Origin: Chloroflexota bacterium
Lineage (GTDB): Bacteria > Chloroflexota > Anaerolineae > UBA7937
Assembly (NCBI GenBank): GCA_003453555.1
Contig: DMLA01000143.1
Location: 1 to 7,816, forward strand
DNA length: 7,816 nucleotides
Reading direction: 5' to 3'
Positions 4,622 through 7,816 of this stretch are shown piece after piece. Under the pieces are notes generated by a model that did not search any database, had not been told where the DNA came from, and worked only from the letters and a program-made list of their open reading frames with translations. Numbering within the stretch: the stretch's first letter is position 1; each line of letters opens with the position of its first letter. The translations under genes were made by a program, and so were the position numbers.

Positions 4622-6952
4622 CTATCTTAGAGTGAGGGGTTCTAAGAAGAGGGGCGAGGCTTTAATCTCCTTACCCTGGGCGTCTTTAACCCGGAGCAGG
4701 AGTCGGTATCTCCCCGGAGGCGATGAAGGGGTGAGGAGGTAGTGCTGGTCCCGCACGATCTCCCCTTGCTCCCAGGCGGTAACGGGATATCCGCCCTCTA
4801 CCGGGGATGTCTCTCGTCTAGTCACAGTCTCTCTTCGGGAGTCCGTCAATTCTATCGTCAGTAGGATCTCGGATTTTGGTTTCTCCCTGGCTTGCCAGAA
4901 GAGGGTCAAGTGTAAGATGTCGCCTGGATAGAGCGGTGCTTGAGGGTCATCTTCAAAGCCTAGTTTCGATAGGTTGTAGCCCAGGAGCCTCAAAGGGCCA
5001 AAGTCGATCTCCAGGCGATGCTCCATCTGGAGGGCCTCCAAGGGAGGTGGGGTTCCGGGCTTTAAGACCCGAATGGGCAGGAGGAGGATCCGGTTGCCTG
5101 GCTCTTCTTCCCCTTCTTTTGTAGGTAGGCGCTCGCCGGATCGAAGGCTATACATGCCCATCTCCACCCTGTAGTCTCCCGGCGGGGTACCGGGCAGGAT
5201 GAGGACCCCATAGTTGTCGACTATCATCTCCCCCTCTTGCCAGGTGGTAGTTATGTTGGCTCCCCCTCCGGGTTCCGCATCCCTCTGCCCCACGATATGG
5301 TTTTGGGCGTCGAGGAGGTGGATGAAGACCTTATACCGCTCCTCCACCGGCTTCAAGGCCTCCCAAAAGAGGGTGAGGGGCAAGATGTCGCCAGCCTCCA
5401 CCTCCGAATTCAATAGGTTATAACCCAGAAATCGGATCCGATCCCCAAAGAGAACTTCCCTTGGATATCTGATCTCTTCGGAGAGGGTGGCTTGAGGGAT
5501 GGCGTAGAGAGCCAGACGAACGTTCCCATACCAGAGATCCAAGGCCTTAAAAGCCCCTCTATCAAGCCACCCCTCTATGAAGCGGGCTGGATCGCTCTCC
5601 TGAGTGGCCCAGAGGAGGGCGAAAAGGCGGGGATGTTTGGCCATTATCTCTTCCAAGGCTAGCTCTGTTTTTCTTTCATCGAGGGGCCGCTCCCCGGGAA
5701 GGGGGTAGATGGAGAGCGGGCCTTTGTAATAATAGGAGAAGATGTCGATCTGGCCAGGGGCGTTGAGAAGGATGGCGTCCCCATCCTTGCCGGTGGCGGT
5801 GATATATCGGGCCAGGCCTCGATAATCGTCCCTGGCGTATCGGGGGTCAAAGAAGTAGCCGTGGAGGGAGGAACCACTGGCCAAGGTCATGAAAAGAAGC
5901 AGGATACCACTAACCAGGTTACGGATACGAACCTTCTCCATCCAGACCCCGCTCACCCCCCTGGCCAAGAGGAGGAGGTAGCCTGGCGTGGCTAGGAGGA
6001 GGAGTTTGGGCCTATATAGGGGACGGCTCAGGGAGAGGAGGTACATGACCAGGGGTGGGAGGAGGAGATAGGTAAGGGCAACCACGATGGAGTAGCCCTC
6101 GTCTTTATTGGGGATCAGCCCTAAGAGTGCGACGACCAAGAAGCCGAAGACCAGGGGGCCCATCTGGGCGAAGAGACCCAGGCTAAAGATGCGCAAAACC
6201 TCTTGCGCAAGAAAACCGAGGCTTATCGGTTGGCTGATAGCCGGCCAGGTGCGGAGTTGCTCCCTAGCGAAATTGAGCCAGGGGAGGTAGAGGAGGATGA
6301 CCAAGAGTTGGCTCAGGCTCCAGAGGGTAAGGGCAGGCCATTTGCGGGCGGAAGGGGTGAGGAAGAGCCAAAGAGCGTAGGCCACGTTAGCCACTAGAAA
6401 GAGGGTGAAGGCGAAGTAATGGGTGTAGAGGGCCGAGGTGATGAAGAGAGTGTAAAAAGCGACGGTCGGCCAGAGGCTAGCCGTATCTTCCTCCCTCGTC
6501 GCCCTGGCGAACTTGAGAAAGAGAAAGAGGGATATGGCTCCCTGAAGGGCCACCAGGATATACATCCTCGTCTCTTGGGAGTAGTAGATCTGAAAGGGTG
6601 AGATGGCGGCGAGGAAGGAGGCAACTAAAGCCACCCTATCATCGAAAAGGGCTCTTCCCAATAGATAGGTGAAAAAGACGAGGAGGAGGCCGCAGAGAAC
6701 CGAGAGCGAACGCACCGCTATCTCGCCAGTTCCAAAGAGGCGAACCCAGAAATGGAGGAGGTAGTAGTAGAGGGGGGGATGGATATCGTGGGCCGCATCC
6801 CGGGCGATGGTAGCCAGATCGCGCTGGGCCAGAGCCACGCTAACCCCCTCATCAGACCAGAGGCTCTGGCCATCGAGTCGGAAGGAGCGGAGGGCGAGGG
6901 CCAGGAAAAGGATGGCGCATAAAAGGGCTAGATTTCTCTTGGACGAGGCCAT
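4622..6952 (-). CDS. GT39-like (PMT/ArnT-type) membrane glycosyltransferase with duplicated C-terminal beta-domain
   Basis: A 776-residue integral membrane protein of the GT-C type, expected to transfer a sugar from a polyprenyl-phosphate donor on the outer face of the membrane. The first transmembrane helix (about 8-22) is followed by an extracytoplasmic loop with WSDEG at 32-36 (D34/E35, the usual acidic pair) and DIHPPLYYYLL at 56-66. YSQETRMY at 124-131 and a series of hydrophobic helices run to about 360, including a PLYRPKLLLL segment near 311-320. A soluble region follows (about 365-490). Then two similar beta-rich units at about 497-627 and 645-775 share R-(F/L)-LGYNL, GDIL-x-LTLFW, W(Q/E)xGE and PPGxYR. 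ATG at 6952 overlaps the preceding gene by 25 bases, with a weak GGGG eight bases upstream. Acceptor (lipid, glycan or protein) is unknown. The C-terminal units may bind glycan, by inference. Confidence 0.88.
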   Translation of the reverse strand: MASSKRNLALLCAILFLALALRSFRLDGQSLWSDEGVSVALAQRDLATIARDAAHDIHPPLYYYLLHFWVRLFGTGEIAVRSLSVLCGLLLVFFTYLLGRALFDDRVALVASFLAAISPFQIYYSQETRMYILVALQGAISLFLFLKFARATREEDTASLWPTVAFYTLFITSALYTHYFAFTLFLVANVAYALWLFLTPSARKWPALTLWSLSQLLVILLYLPWLNFAREQLRTWPAISQPISLGFLAQEVLRIFSLGLFAQMGPLVFGFLVVALLGLIPNKDEGYSIVVALTYLLLPPLVMYLLSLSRPLYRPKLLLLATPGYLLLLARGVSGVWMEKVRIRNLVSGILLLFMTLASGSSLHGYFFDPRYARDDYRGLARYITATGKDGDAILLNAPGQIDIFSYYYKGPLSIYPLPGERPLDERKTELALEEIMAKHPRLFALLWATQESDPARFIEGWLDRGAFKALDLWYGNVRLALYAIPQATLSEEIRYPREVLFGDRIRFLGYNLLNSEVEAGDILPLTLFWEALKPVEERYKVFIHLLDAQNHIVGQRDAEPGGGANITTTWQEGEMIVDNYGVLILPGTPPGDYRVEMGMYSLRSGERLPTKEGEEEPGNRILLLPIRVLKPGTPPPLEALQMEHRLEIDFGPLRLLGYNLSKLGFEDDPQAPLYPGDILHLTLFWQAREKPKSEILLTIELTDSRRETVTRRETSPVEGGYPVTAWEQGEIVRDQHYLLTPSSPPGRYRLLLRVKDAQGKEIKASPLFLEPLTLR

Positions 6953-7816
6953 AACAAGTACCCCAGGATCGCAAGCAAAGCCGCAAAGGTGAGGAGGCCA
7001 AGGGAGCGACGCAACAGGTAGATAGGGGTGCGACGGACTATTAAGCCGTCGATGGCTACTTGGTCGCTGACCACGGTGATCTCCACTTGGTGCTGGCCAT
7101 CGGCCAGCCCTTCCACTATCGGCACCTCCACCTGATATCGTGTCAAAGGGCTGGAGAGGTCATATCCTCTTCTTTGACCGTCTACGACGGCCTCTAAGAT
7201 ACCGGAGCGCTCATCCTTGACCATTATAAGGGATAGGTCTGTGCCTCGGAAGGTGAAGGAGAGGGTATCTTCGGGGAAGCCGACTCGGTAGGTGCCCCGA
7301 GAGGCGCTCTCGTCGAACTGGGTCTCCCAACGACCGCCATAGGTCAGAGCCCAGTGGTCCTCTTGCTTGTACCCTAGTCCCACTACTGGCTGGCTGGTGG
7401 CCAACTCTTTTAGAGCCCAATATACGGGGTGGGGAGTGAAGTCGGGCTCCACCAGGCGGAAATAGTAGAAGGGTTGGTCCTTCTCCCTATCGTCGGCCCG
7501 CTTGAAGAACCAGTAGCACATCACCCCCATCCAAGGCCATTCCTCCTGGGCTCGCTCATAGGCTCGGACGGCGTACTGGGCTTGCAACTCTTCACTAACG
7601 CGACCGTAGACCGGCATGCTTGGAAATTCCTGGGGCAAGGCGTTCCATCCCACCTCCGCCGCCCAGATGGGCTTATCCGCATCTCCGTTTCTGACCATTA
7701 TCTCCCGAATCAGTAGGGGACGGGAGAAGTTAGTTCGGGAGGGGTCTGCCCGTCGGTCGTCGGGTCCCGTCCAAAGGCCGTACCCTTGGACGGAGATGAT
7801 ATCGAAGTAACCCTTG
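6928..7816 (-). CDS. Glycoside hydrolase-like protein with beta-domain and C-terminal membrane anchor (5' end outside window)
   Basis: The reading frame stays open to the right edge. An in-frame ATG at 7698 is internal, because coherent sequence (GYFDIISVQGYGLW) continues upstream of it. About 295 residues are visible, numbered from the edge. Residues 1-140 look like the second half of a (beta/alpha)8 glycosidase barrel of the GH39/GH5 kind. KPIWAAEVGWNALP places E54 (codon 7654-7656) as the likely catalytic nucleophile, and a closing strand carries CYWFFKRADD. The acid/base residue should lie outside the window. About 155-262 forms a beta-rich unit (LSFTFRGTDLSLI, VVDGQRRGYDL, HQVEITV) resembling a carbohydrate-binding or galactose-binding-like fold. 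A hydrophobic helix (about 270-288) with basic flanks ends the protein, suggesting an extracytoplasmic enzyme tethered by its C-terminus. It overlaps the GT39-like gene by 25 bases. Substrate is unknown, and a non-catalytic barrel cannot be excluded. Confidence 0.8.
   Translation of the reverse strand, partial: KGYFDIISVQGYGLWTGPDDRRADPSRTNFSRPLLIREIMVRNGDADKPIWAAEVGWNALPQEFPSMPVYGRVSEELQAQYAVRAYERAQEEWPWMGVMCYWFFKRADDREKDQPFYYFRLVEPDFTPHPVYWALKELATSQPVVGLGYKQEDHWALTYGGRWETQFDESASRGTYRVGFPEDTLSFTFRGTDLSLIMVKDERSGILEAVVDGQRRGYDLSSPLTRYQVEVPIVEGLADGQHQVEITVVSDQVAIDGLIVRRTPIYLLRRSLGLLTFAALLAILGYLLWPRPREI

Noticed and set aside
6928..7698. Treating the ATG at 7698 as the start of the glycosidase-like gene
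   Set aside because: The frame continues upstream to the window edge with sensible barrel sequence (GYFDIISVQGYGLW), and a start there would remove most of the barrel.
1..7816. CRISPR arrays, insertion sequences, tRNA or rRNA genes
   Set aside because: Looked for on both strands by eye. No regularly spaced exact repeats, transposase motifs, terminal inverted repeats or cloverleaf-like segments were seen.

Overview
The window looks like a chromosomal segment of a bacterium, most likely a member of the Chloroflexota (Anaerolineae-like). No taxonomic marker is present. The inference rests on style: membrane-anchored proteins with long Pro/Thr stalks of the PTPTNTPTPT type, a small LysM protein on such a stalk, a large GT39-like membrane protein with extracytoplasmic beta-domains, and a membrane-anchored glycosidase-like protein. 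The DNA is moderately GC-rich (not counted) and densely coding. GTG and TTG starts are used alongside ATG.

Layout. (1) 31-3317, minus strand: a three-gene glycan operon. Read 5'->3' it encodes two GT2-family glycosyltransferases and then a polyprenyl-phosphate sugar-1-phosphate transferase, the enzyme class that starts lipid-linked exopolysaccharide or O-antigen repeat units. The last two genes overlap by 4 bases (GTGA). (2) 3318-3453: a compact divergent control region with two near-consensus sigma70-type promoters back to back. A 7-bp inverted repeat fills most of the -35/-10 spacer of the rightward promoter. (3) 3454-4567, plus strand: two small genes with related N-terminal membrane anchors and Pro/Thr-rich stalks. 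One carries a LysM head, the other an unrecognised C-terminal domain with two cysteines. (4) 4588-4621: a strong hairpin/T-tract terminator between convergent operons. (5) 4622-7816, minus strand: a GT39-like (PMT/ArnT-type) membrane glycosyltransferase with a duplicated C-terminal beta-domain. It is preceded, with a 25-base overlap, by the 3' part of a glycosidase-like gene that runs off the right edge of the window.

Together the genes describe a cell-surface glycan locus. The left operon would build an exopolysaccharide or glycolipid precursor on the inner face of the membrane. The GT39-like enzyme would add sugars on the outer face. The glycosidase-like protein would trim or bind glycan while tethered by its C-terminal membrane helix. 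The LysM protein could dock at peptidoglycan or polysaccharide. This joint role is inferred from families and position. No mobile element, CRISPR array, tRNA or rRNA was seen. Nothing proves a wholly new system. The best candidates for novelty are the paired anchor/stalk proteins with different heads, the unnamed two-cysteine domain, and the divergent promoter with its spacer palindrome.
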